In this document: positions 1-5,857 of the stretch, piece by piece
Layout: each line of letters opens with the position of its first letter
How positions within the stretch are numbered: the stretch's first letter is position 1
Assembly: GCA_002379855.1 (NCBI GenBank)
Contig: DFUX01000029.1
Location: 23,497-35,285, forward strand
DNA: 11,789 nt
Direction of reading: 5' to 3'
DNA from: Cloacimonetes bacterium UBA4175
GTDB taxonomy: Bacteria; Cloacimonadota; Cloacimonadia; Cloacimonadales; Cloacimonadaceae
Position numbers and translations under genes: made by a program
The notes under the pieces: model-generated
Database searches by the model: none
What the model was told of the DNA's origin: nothing
What the model saw: the letters and a program-made list of their open reading frames with translations, nothing else

Positions 1-76
1 GCAGCCCTTAAATTATCCGCTCCATACCTCTCCGTTCCTGCATCGCTATCATTCGAGGCCACAAGGGATTAGCCTA

Positions 77-112
77 TCATCCTTAGGTATGCGGTTGCGA
101 AGTTAAGGATGA
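77..112. repeat. 9-bp inverted repeat downstream of feoA
   Basis: TCATCCTTA at 77-85 is perfectly complementary to TAAGGATGA at 104-112, with an 18-nt loop. It lies about 60 bases past the feoA stop, so it could end the fur-feoB-feoA transcript. There is no T-run on either side, so intrinsic termination is not well supported. I see no gene in 1-169. Confidence 0.35.
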
Positions 113-169
113 CCCCAGGATAACCCCTGCCGGAAGACAGGATTGATATGGGGGAGAGGTGGGATTGGC

Positions 170-472
170 TCAGGAGACCCGCACCATGATACGCCGGGCG
201 ATGCGACGGTCAAGCACGTAGCGGGCGTCACCTACCGCCACCACCAGGTTTGGTTCCCCCAGGTCGTTGCGGAAGGCGGTGACCCTGGTTCCGGAGGTGA
301 GGCCGCGCTCGATGGTGCGCAGGTCTTCGTTGCAGGTGATGATGGCCTCCTTTCCTGTGGAAAGCAGGGCGAGGCTGATGCAGTCGCCTTTGCCGCAGCG
401 GCAGTTCCGGGCGGAGGGGAAGAAGCGCCTTCCGAAGCGGCGTAATCTGGCACGGTTGCGATTAGAGAGCAT
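170..472 (-). CDS. feoA: FeoA-like ferrous iron transport protein with Cys-rich N-terminal extension
   Basis: FeoA proteins are small cytoplasmic SH3-like partners that modulate the FeoB iron channel. Residues about 36-100 show the family pattern: a short first strand with a Gly turn, 'RTIERGLTSGTRV' (the usual hydrophobic-x-GL-x-G-x-x-V core), then a strand pair leading to 'RYVLDRRIARRIMVRV'. At 100 residues it is about 20-25 longer than a typical FeoA. The extra N-terminus is Arg-rich and carries C24-x-C26-x4-C31 (CRCGKGDC), which looks like a metal or cluster ligand set. The ATG at 472 lies inside the end of feoB (11-bp overlap), which points to translational coupling. Context next to feoB and fur makes the assignment firm; the role of the Cys motif is unknown. 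Confidence 0.85.
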   Translation of the reverse strand: MLSNRNRARLRRFGRRFFPSARNCRCGKGDCISLALLSTGKEAIITCNEDLRTIERGLTSGTRVTAFRNDLGEPNLVVAVGDARYVLDRRIARRIMVRVS

Positions 473-2570
473 GTTTATTACCTATAAATTTCATTGAGAG
501 ATAGAGAGCGGCGCCCAGCAAGAGGGAGATTCCCAGCCACAGCCAGGAGCGCGGGTTGAAAGCCAGAACCTGATAGGCCACGGTGGCAACTATCCAGGCC
601 AGGGCAGTGAGATAGAAAAAGGCGAGCAGCATCCAGCGGCGCCCGTGTTCGCGGAAGAGAATAGCCAGAGTGGCGGCGCAGGGCGAATAGAGCAGGATGA
701 AGATAAGATAGGCGATGGCGGAGGCTGTTCCGCCAAAGGCGGCGCGGATCGCCGCGTCACCGGCATAGAGTCCGGAGAGGCTGCCCACGATCGCTTCCTT
801 GGCAAAGAGACCGGAGACGAGGGCCACCGACGCCTGCCAGTTGGAGCTTCCCAATCCCAGGGGAGCCAGCAGCGGGGCGAGCAGCCTGCCCGCCAGTTCC
901 AGGATGCTGATGCTTTGGCCGCCGTGGAAGGGATCCGGCACTTGCAAGACCTGCAGGATGTTCACCAGCACGATCACCAGCAGGATGGTCTTGCCGGCGC
1001 GCAGGATGAAGTCTTTCAGGCGGTGCCAAGTGTGCATCAGCATGGCGTTGAGGGTGGGCAGGTGATAATGGGGGAGTTCCATCACAAAGTTTCCGGGCTG
1101 GGTCTTGAAGAGGGTTTTCTTAAGCGCCAGGGCGAAGAGCAGACCCATCACGATGCCGAAAACGTATAGTCCGAACACCACCAGATGGGCGCGGCGCGGA
1201 AAGAAGATCAGGGCCAGATAGGTGTAAACCGGCAGCTTGGCCCCGCAGCTCATAAAGGGCGTGAGCAGCGAGGCGAAGACGCGGTCGCGCTTGCTTTCCA
1301 GGGTGCGGGTGGCCATGATGGCGGGAACGGTGCAGCCAAATCCCACAATCAGGGGGATGAAGGCCTTGCCGGGCAGTCCCACCCGGCGCATGAACTTATC
1401 TGCGATAAAAGCCGCGCGCGCCATGTAGCCGCTGTCCTCCAAAAAAGAAAGGCTGAGAAAGATGAAAAAGATGGGCGGGATAAAAGTTCCGATGGTGGCG
1501 ATGCCTCCGCCCAGGGCGTCCGAAAACAGAAAGACGAACCACTTGGGCAGGCCCAGAGAGCGAAGCAGGGTTCCCCACTGATCCACCAGCAACCAGTTCA
1601 GGCCGGAGTCGATCAGGCGGATCAGAGGGGCACTGGCGCGCACCGACAGCATAAAGACCAAAAACATGACCAATAAAAAGATCGGCCCTCCCCAGAACCC
1701 GCTCAGGGCGAAGCGGTCGATCCTGTCCGAGATGGTCTGGGGTTGATGCGGTTTGCGCTTGACCACGTCCTTGACCAGGCCGCGGATAAAGCCGTAACGG
1801 TCGTCTGCCAGTACAGCCGCAACGTCCTGGCGGCGGTGCTTTTCCACGCCCAGGGTCACTTTTTCCAGAGCCTGCCTGGCTTCCGGGGGCAGTTGTCCCG
1901 TAAAGGCGGGGTCCCTTTCCAATAACCTCAGCAGCAGCCAGTGGCGGGGCAGTTCATCCCAGGCGGGGGGATAGCCGCTTTTCCCATCGGGGTCGAAAAC
2001 GATTGCCGCGATGGCCGCCATGCTCTTTTCCACCACTTCGTCGTAGCGCACGGTTGCCGGAGTCTGCGATTTGTCCAGCCTGCTTTCCAGGAGGTAGAGC
2101 AGGGGATGGGCGTCGAAGCGTCCCGCCATCGAGACCGGAATCACGTCCACTCCGAGGTGTTCGGCCAGGTGCTCATGCTCGACCCGCAATTCGTTGCGCT
2201 CGGCGATGTCCACCATGGAAAGCAGGATCAGCAGCGGCGCGCCCAGCTCCATGAGCTGAACGGTGAGATAGAGGTTGCGCTCCAGGTTGGAGGCGTCCAC
2301 GATGTTGATCACCAGATCGGGCTTTTTTTGCAGCAGATAGTCCCGGGCCACTTGTTCGTCCGGCGAAGTGGCGGCCAGGGAATAGATCCCGGGCAGGTCA
2401 ATCACCTCATAGCGTTTGCCCTTGAAAAGGAAGTAGCCCTGTTTGTGTTCCACCGTGACGCCAGGCCAGTTTCCGACAGACTGGTGGCTGCCGGTGAGGG
2501 CGTTGAAGAGGGTGGTCTTGCCCACATTGGGGTTGCCCGCGAGGGCGATGACGGGGTTGTTCTTGCTCAT
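462..2570 (-). CDS. feoB: Ferrous iron transport protein B (GTPase-gated Fe(II) permease)
   Basis: FeoB imports Fe2+ across the inner membrane using a cytoplasmic G domain fused to a polytopic membrane domain. At 702 residues it is in the normal size range. Residues 12-19 are the G1 P-loop (GNPNVGKT), T39 lies in the G2 region (WPGVTVEHK), 58-61 is G3 (DLPG), and G4 is at 118-121. G4 reads S-M-V-D where the family normally has N-M-x-D, an unusual Asn to Ser change. After a helical linker come multiple hydrophobic segments. They include both Gate signatures: 'GFGCTVPAIMATRT' near residue 410 with 'MSCGAKLPVY' near 440, and 'LFAKEAIVGSLSGLY' near 588. The start is 3 nt past the fur stop and lacks an obvious Shine-Dalgarno, so initiation is probably coupled to fur termination. 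The 3' end overlaps feoA. No feoC is visible. Confidence 0.96.
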   Translation of the reverse strand: MSKNNPVIALAGNPNVGKTTLFNALTGSHQSVGNWPGVTVEHKQGYFLFKGKRYEVIDLPGIYSLAATSPDEQVARDYLLQKKPDLVINIVDASNLERNLYLTVQLMELGAPLLILLSMVDIAERNELRVEHEHLAEHLGVDVIPVSMAGRFDAHPLLYLLESRLDKSQTPATVRYDEVVEKSMAAIAAIVFDPDGKSGYPPAWDELPRHWLLLRLLERDPAFTGQLPPEARQALEKVTLGVEKHRRQDVAAVLADDRYGFIRGLVKDVVKRKPHQPQTISDRIDRFALSGFWGGPIFLLVMFLVFMLSVRASAPLIRLIDSGLNWLLVDQWGTLLRSLGLPKWFVFLFSDALGGGIATIGTFIPPIFFIFLSLSFLEDSGYMARAAFIADKFMRRVGLPGKAFIPLIVGFGCTVPAIMATRTLESKRDRVFASLLTPFMSCGAKLPVYTYLALIFFPRRAHLVVFGLYVFGIVMGLLFALALKKTLFKTQPGNFVMELPHYHLPTLNAMLMHTWHRLKDFILRAGKTILLVIVLVNILQVLQVPDPFHGGQSISILELAGRLLAPLLAPLGLGSSNWQASVALVSGLFAKEAIVGSLSGLYAGDAAIRAAFGGTASAIAYLIFILLYSPCAATLAILFREHGRRWMLLAFFYLTALAWIVATVAYQVLAFNPRSWLWLGISLLLGAALYLSMKFIGNKHAL

Positions 2571-2573
2571 GGT

Positions 2574-3020
2574 CTATTGAGAATCATTCGCGCTGTTTTG
2601 GCATTTCCAGCAGAGTCCCTTCACCTCGACGCTGGTCTCCTGGGTCTCGAATTTCAGGTTGCGGGCTTCCCGCGCCAGGATGGGGTCCACGCTGTCCAGA
2701 GGGGTTTCCTGCACCGCGCCGCAACGGACGCAAACCCAGTGGGCGTGGCGGGGATGGCCCCAGATATGCTCATACATGCCACGCGCGCCGGGACGGGGAG
2801 AGGGTTGGATCAATCCTGCTTGCAAGAGCAACGGCAGGGTGCGGTAAACCGTGGCCAGGGAGATATCCTGACTGGCGGAGCGCAATACCTGATGCAACTG
2901 CTCGGCGTCAAAATGCTCGTGCAGGCTGAACACCGCCTCCAAAATCAAGCGCCGGCTGGCGGTCAGCTTCATCTTGCGGCTGTTCAGGTAGGTGTCGAAA
3001 AGCTTGGTATAATCTTCCAT
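2574..3020 (-). CDS. fur: Fur-family ferric uptake regulator
   Basis: This 148-residue protein is a metal-sensing DNA-binding repressor. It has an N-terminal winged helix with the recognition segment 'DISLATVYRTL' (52-62), preceded by 'LTASRRLILEAV'. The C-terminal dimerisation half holds the sensor histidines 'HEH' (34-36), H85 and 'HPRHAH' (89-94), and two structural zinc pairs, C97-x2-C100 and C137-x2-C140. The location ahead of feoB-feoA argues for Fur (iron) rather than Zur, Mur or PerR, although residues alone cannot settle the metal. The ATG at 3020 has a good ribosome-binding site (TGAGG at 3029-3033, 8 nt spacing). A promoter and a Fur-box-like site lie directly upstream, so the operon is probably autoregulated and iron-repressed. 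Confidence 0.93.
   Translation of the reverse strand: MEDYTKLFDTYLNSRKMKLTASRRLILEAVFSLHEHFDAEQLHQVLRSASQDISLATVYRTLPLLLQAGLIQPSPRPGARGMYEHIWGHPRHAHWVCVRCGAVQETPLDSVDPILAREARNLKFETQETSVEVKGLCWKCQNSANDSQ
2578..2592 (-). promoter_or_regulatory. Fur-box-like 15-mer at the fur/feoB junction
   Basis: On the plus strand the site reads TGAGAATCATTCGCG and matches the 7-1-7 Fur consensus (TGATAATNATTATCA, with C at the free centre) at 11 of 15 positions. It occupies the last codons of fur, 8-22 nt upstream of the feoB start. It is 13/15 identical to the site upstream of fur, in the same orientation. Function inside a coding end is inference. Confidence 0.4.
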
Positions 3021-3035
3021 AAGTTCATCCTCAAA

Positions 3036-3050
3036 TGAGAATCAGTCGCA
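3036..3050 (-). promoter_or_regulatory. Fur-box-like operator upstream of fur
   Basis: The plus-strand 15-mer TGAGAATCAGTCGCA matches the 7-1-7 Fur consensus at 11 of 15 positions, with 5 of 7 half-site positions symmetric. It touches the proposed -10 and covers the predicted transcription start of the fur-feoB-feoA promoter, which is the usual position for iron-dependent repression. Confidence 0.55.
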
Positions 3051-3078
3051 AGCTATTTTGCCCTTGGATTTCTGTCAA
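3050..3078 (-). promoter_or_regulatory. Promoter of the fur-feoB-feoA operon
   Basis: Reading the minus strand, a perfect -35 TTGACA (3078-3073) is followed by a 17-nt spacer and TAGCTT (3055-3050) as a degenerate -10. The start would fall about 20-25 nt ahead of the fur ATG, giving a very short leader with a TGAGG ribosome-binding site. The -10 matches only the key T, A and final T. Confidence 0.6.
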
Positions 3079-3134
3079 GCCCGATCCATGGCTTACGGGG
3101 ACTTAACAATGCTTTTAAAACACGTCAGGCGCAA

Positions 3135-3282
3135 ACCCTCACTGAAAATATCAACTTGTTCTCACTTGAACAATTATTGCTATCACATTTCTGGCAAGAA
3201 AGACATGAAATACAAACATTGTTTTGTTTTGATTGGGCATTTGAAGCTTTGGAAATGAAATCTGATGTTTTTCAGTGAGGGT
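3135..3282. repeat. 148-bp segment bounded by 14-bp perfect inverted repeats
   Basis: ACCCTCACTGAAAA at 3135-3148 is the exact reverse complement of TTTTCAGTGAGGGT at 3269-3282. Weaker pairing continues inward for about ten more bases if one gap is allowed. The segment is AT-rich, has no convincing ORF and shows no clear target duplication. It could be a small miniature mobile element remnant. The wider gene-free stretch 3079-3591 otherwise holds only the promoter and leader listed next. Confidence 0.5.
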
Positions 3283-3375
3283 AGATGTTTGCTGAAGCAG
3301 TAATGTTATTATATTGATTGGCTTATTGCAATCATTTAATAATAGGGTCTATGAACTTAAGCAACTAAATAATTC

Positions 3376-3404
3376 TTGACAAATAATCCAAGCCTCGATA
3401 AGTG
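3376..3404 (+). promoter_or_regulatory. Promoter of the truncated secreted-protein gene
   Basis: TTGACA (3376-3381), a 17-nt spacer and TAAGTG (3399-3404). The same arrangement occurs at 5634-5662 ahead of the large secreted-protein gene, and the two regions align without gaps, which supports the call despite the weak -10. Transcription would start near 3411 and give a 5' leader of about 180 nt. Confidence 0.5.
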
Positions 3405-3419
3405 GAGTCTAATATGTGA

Positions 3420-3533
3420 ATTATTAGGAACATGTTGCCTGGGCTTGACTGGAGAAGATGCACTGCAAGCGTTTTGTGTTCTGGCTTGCGGGACATCATT
3501 GGTCACGGGGCGTAGGCAACTGCTTCCATCCGT
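3420..3533 (+). promoter_or_regulatory. Conserved 5' leader element, copy 1
   Basis: Positions 3420-3495 match 5678-5753 at 73 of 76 bases, and weaker similarity continues to about 3533 (shared GGTCAC and TTCCAT). The block contains an 8-bp stem (3463-3470 with 3484-3491, one G-U pair) around a 13-nt loop, and an alternative TGTTC/GGACA pairing. It also contains an ATG frame of 27 codons (3432-3515) preceded by AGGA. It lies in the predicted untranslated leader of a secreted protein. I do not recognise it as a known riboswitch class. Confidence 0.55.
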
Positions 3534-3591
3534 GTAGAAATAATAACCAAGGTTTTTAGGAAAAAAAAATGACTAAGGATGGAGGATCTTT

Positions 3592-3990
3592 ATGAAAAAG
3601 ATCGCATTGTTTGTTTTGTCCCTGGCGCTGATGCTGGGGGTTTGTTCTGTGGCTACGGCTGCGACGATCACGGTTGGGGCATATGAATATGCGCTTACTT
3701 ATTTACCAATCCGGACTTACTATGGATACAGCTATACGCAACAGATAGTCTCCCAGTCAGAGATCAATACGTCTGGAAGTATCACAAAATTGCGTTTCTA
3801 TTGGTATGACGGGTATAACAATAATAGCAATAATTGGACCATCTACATGGGCCATACCACAAAAACAGCCTTCGCTTCTACATCCGACTGGACTACAATA
3901 AACGGCGCTTCAGCGAGCGCCGGTACATTCGGTACATTTATGAGAAACTCATTGACAAGAATTTCATTCTATAATTTGTTGCGAAAGTGA
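3592..3990 (+). CDS. Truncated secreted protein, probable gene remnant
   Basis: The 132-residue product begins with a clear signal peptide (MKKIALFVLSLALML..., likely cut after the VATA near residue 23). A beta-rich segment rich in Tyr, Ser and Asn follows, with 'SGSITKLRFYWYDG' and 'NNWTIYMGHTTKTAFASTSDW'. From memory of similar multidomain surface proteins, that segment normally opens a longer domain. Here the recognisable part stops near residue 105 and the frame runs into a dissimilar tail ending in 'FYNLLRK'. There is no downstream body or C-terminal sorting domain. GGAGG at 3581-3585 supports the ATG. The DNA from 3575 to 3641 is identical to the corresponding part of the large gene at 5840-5907 apart from a small change in the bases just before ATG. 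I read it as the 5' end of a larger gene cut by deletion; a functional short secreted protein cannot be excluded. A second open frame without a start (3956-4093) overlaps its end. Confidence 0.55.
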   Translation: MKKIALFVLSLALMLGVCSVATAATITVGAYEYALTYLPIRTYYGYSYTQQIVSQSEINTSGSITKLRFYWYDGYNNNSNNWTIYMGHTTKTAFASTSDWTTINGASASAGTFGTFMRNSLTRISFYNLLRK

Positions 3991-4118
3991 GAATTATGGT
4001 AGATATGATGTTTCTTTACCGCTTATGGAGACTAATGGTTATGGCAATCATCGTGCCGGAGTTTTAAGTAGTGTCTCACATGATAAGCAATAAAACCACA
4101 AAGATAACGCACTTTACA

Positions 4119-4141
4119 GCGACATACCTGTCGCAGGGAGG
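4119..4141 (+). promoter_or_regulatory. Hairpin abutting the ribosome-binding site of the next gene
   Basis: GCGACA (4119-4124) pairs perfectly with TGTCGC (4129-4134) across a TACC loop, and the AGGGAGG ribosome-binding site begins at the next base (4135-4141). The site then sits 5 nt from the TTG start. Such a stem could tune ribosome access; that role is inference. Confidence 0.4.
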
Positions 4142-4146
4142 ATAAA

Positions 4147-4833
4147 TTGAAAAAGCTGATTTTTATCATGTTGATGGGGGTTTGCAGTGTGACGCTATTT
4201 GCCCAGACATACGAATGGATGTGGGCAAAAAGAGCCGGAGGAACAAATGCCGATAATGGCGAGTTCATATCCACATACAGCACAACTTATAACTACTACC
4301 CAAATTCTCGAATCAGTTTTGAGGAGTTTCGGAGTGCTGTAGACATCTATCCAAACATGAGCTTGGGTTCAGGTGGTACGAGCGGGGCGTTCAATCTAGC
4401 ATTTGGCCTATCACTAGCTTCTAAACTGAAGCATCGTAACATTCTGTTATCATTTGGGCTTTCCAGCATATTCAATGGGGATGATGTACCGTCCAACGTT
4501 CATGAATACCCTTGCCCGCATAGTAGTTATACTGTGCTTGGGAAAAAACAAAAGGGGAACGAGATTGGTTTCTTATTAAGATACGGTACTTGTATCAAGG
4601 AAAACAGAAACCGGGTATTTGTTTATGGCGTTGGTGAGTTTTCAGTTTCTGAAGATATTTTATTATCTAAGTCTAATGTAACTGGATGGTATTATGAGGA
4701 ATCGTCTAAATCTATGGGATACGGTTCATTAGGGCTTGGTGTAGGTTACAATCCAGGCTCAGGGAAAAGCAATTTGTTTATGGAATACAACTATCGTAGA
4801 GGTATTGGATTTGGCATTGGTTTCAAGATATAG
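4147..4833 (+). CDS. Outer-membrane beta-barrel-like protein with foreign-looking N-terminus
   Basis: The start is TTG at 4147, chosen because AGGGAGG lies 5 nt upstream and it yields a proper signal peptide (MKKLIFIMLMGVCSVTLFA, cut before Q20). Residues 21-39 (TYEWMWAKRAGGTNADNGE) resemble the opening of secreted beta-propeller-repeat (SBBP-like) proteins. Instead of propeller repeats, residues about 60-228 show alternating hydrophobic and aromatic strands such as 'AFNLAFGLSLASKL', 'ILLSFGLSSIF', 'EIGFLLRYGTCI' and 'YGSLGLGVGYNPG'. The terminal strand 'RRGIGFGIGFKI' is typical of a small outer-membrane barrel. No specific family is recognised. It may be a chimera formed by deletion, or a genuine porin-like protein with a short N-terminal plug. 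It is AT-rich compared with both flanking arms. Confidence 0.6.
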   Translation: MKKLIFIMLMGVCSVTLFAQTYEWMWAKRAGGTNADNGEFISTYSTTYNYYPNSRISFEEFRSAVDIYPNMSLGSGGTSGAFNLAFGLSLASKLKHRNILLSFGLSSIFNGDDVPSNVHEYPCPHSSYTVLGKKQKGNEIGFLLRYGTCIKENRNRVFVYGVGEFSVSEDILLSKSNVTGWYYEESSKSMGYGSLGLGVGYNPGSGKSNLFMEYNYRRGIGFGIGFKI

Positions 4834-5237
4834 GGACAATTGCACCCTAGTCATTTACGGTCCTGACGCACATCCATATCCGCGTTAGAGGGATCGCAAG
4901 GACTTCAAAAGCAGGCAGGTAATTATGCACGGCTTTGAACTCCAATGCCTCAATGGGGTTAAGCAGAGGGGCATTGTTTCATTCTAATCTCGTTTTCCTG
5001 CACCCACACCCAGACCACCATACATGAATTAGATTACATATAGAATAGATAAAAAATTATATATCATATACATATCTATATCTATTGTCTATCTGGTGTA
5101 CCTCCTTCGGCTCTCGTATAGACCAAATAATGGTGATTTTATGAAAACGATGCCCAATAAGTAAAAGGCGTGATTTGCTCCCGCCTCAATCTATATTTGG
5201 CTTATGCCGGTCTTGATCTGTCCTTGGGCTTCCCCCA
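4834..5237. other. Gene-free AT-rich spacer
   Basis: No ORF with a credible start, composition or domain is seen on either strand. The stretch has a strongly A/T-biased patch near 5030-5095 (ATATATCATATACATATC-like) and one imperfect hairpin (4943-4976). It ends at the terminal repeat of the 343-bp element. Confidence 0.6.
4943..4976 (+). terminator. Possible weak terminator hairpin
   Basis: CAATGCCTC (4943-4951) can pair with GAGGGGCATTG (4966-4976) with two unpaired G, followed by TTTCATTCT. It lies about 110 nt past the beta-barrel gene. The short, interrupted T tract makes this a weak candidate. Confidence 0.25.
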
Positions 5238-5580
5238 TGTAATGTGTCAGTGAAAACTTCAAATTGGATCACCGAAAACTTCAAATGTCCAAGTCCGATG
5301 GTTTCCAAGCCTAAAACACCAAGTGTTACTGACTTTCTATCTTATTTCATTATATATGGTTACGCCCAGAAACTTGGAACTTGCTTTGTTCCAGTAAATG
5401 TCCACGTAAATCAGTATAGTGACCGGATTTGAAGTTTTTGATGATAGAAAAGTCCATATCCAATAGGAATGTCCAAGCCCAACACAGAACTGATTCACCT
5501 CCCATATCCCATTTATAGACAATGCGGTAGCGTCACTTGTCCAAGTGATAAGAATTTGAAGTTTTCACTGACACATTACA
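5238..5580. mobile_element. 343-bp MITE-like element with 28-bp perfect terminal inverted repeats
   Basis: Bases 5238-5265 and 5553-5580 are exact reverse complements (28 of 28), both ends reading TGTAATGTGTCAG inward, and the match stops abruptly on both sides. The 12-mer AAAACTTCAAAT occurs four times in subterminal positions: 5253-5264 and 5275-5286 forward, 5427-5438 and 5554-5565 reversed. Ends starting TGT with repeated subterminal binding-site-like motifs are characteristic of IS21-family elements, so this is probably a non-autonomous derivative of such an element. No transposase or helper fragment is recognisable inside, and I see no direct target duplication at the borders. It ends 54 bp before the -35 of the large gene. 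Confidence 0.75.
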
Positions 5581-5633
5581 GATTGCCTGTATCGTAAGGC
5601 GCTGCCTGCTGTAGCTTAGTGCGATCTTTAAAC

Positions 5634-5662
5634 TTGACAAAAAATCAAAACCGCAATATATG
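5634..5662 (+). promoter_or_regulatory. Promoter of the large secreted-protein gene
   Basis: TTGACA (5634-5639), a 17-nt spacer and TATATG (5657-5662). It aligns with the promoter at 3376-3404. Transcription would begin near 5669, giving a leader of about 190 nt. Confidence 0.6.
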
Positions 5663-5677
5663 GAACGGAAGAAATGT

Positions 5678-5790
5678 ATTATTAGGAACATGTTGCCTGG
5701 ATTTAACTGGAGAAGATGCACTGCAAGCGTTTTGTGTTCTGGCTTGCGGGACACCCCGGTCACATAATCGCGGGCGGATGTTTCCATTTA
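5678..5790 (+). promoter_or_regulatory. Conserved 5' leader element, copy 2
   Basis: Positions 5678-5753 match copy 1 at 73 of 76 bases, after which the copies drift apart until they reconverge at the ribosome-binding site. The same 8-bp stem (5721-5728 with 5742-5749) and 13-nt loop are present. The ATG frame at 5690-5767 (25 codons) keeps nearly the same N-terminal peptide, MLPG followed by L/F, D/N and WRRCTASVLCSGLRD. The stronger conservation of this block relative to the DNA around it suggests function or recent duplication. Confidence 0.55.
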
Positions 5791-5857
5791 TGAATGTTAT
5801 AGTAATAAACAAGGAACATAAGTTGTAAAGTAATTGAACAAGGATGGAGGATCTATT

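Noticed and set aside
170..445. Open frames overlapping feoA in other frames and on the plus strand
   Set aside because: The feoA frame has family motifs, overlap coupling with feoB and operon context; the others do not.
1941..3038. 365-codon open frame on the plus strand
   Set aside because: It runs antisense across both feoB and fur, which have clear motifs; it has a His/Gly/Gln-rich composition and no recognisable domain.
3420..3533. Known riboswitch such as cyclic-di-GMP-I or cobalamin
   Set aside because: The conserved core motifs of these classes are not present; only a simple hairpin and a GGTCAC box are shared by the two copies.
5244..5522. Short open frames inside the 343-bp element
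   Set aside because: They include the terminal repeats, have no ribosome-binding site and do not resemble transposase or IstB fragments.
5834..5857. Upstream TTG start for the giant protein
   Set aside because: The ATG at 5858 has GGAGG at the right distance and gives a clean Lys-Lys signal peptide shared with the gene at 3592.
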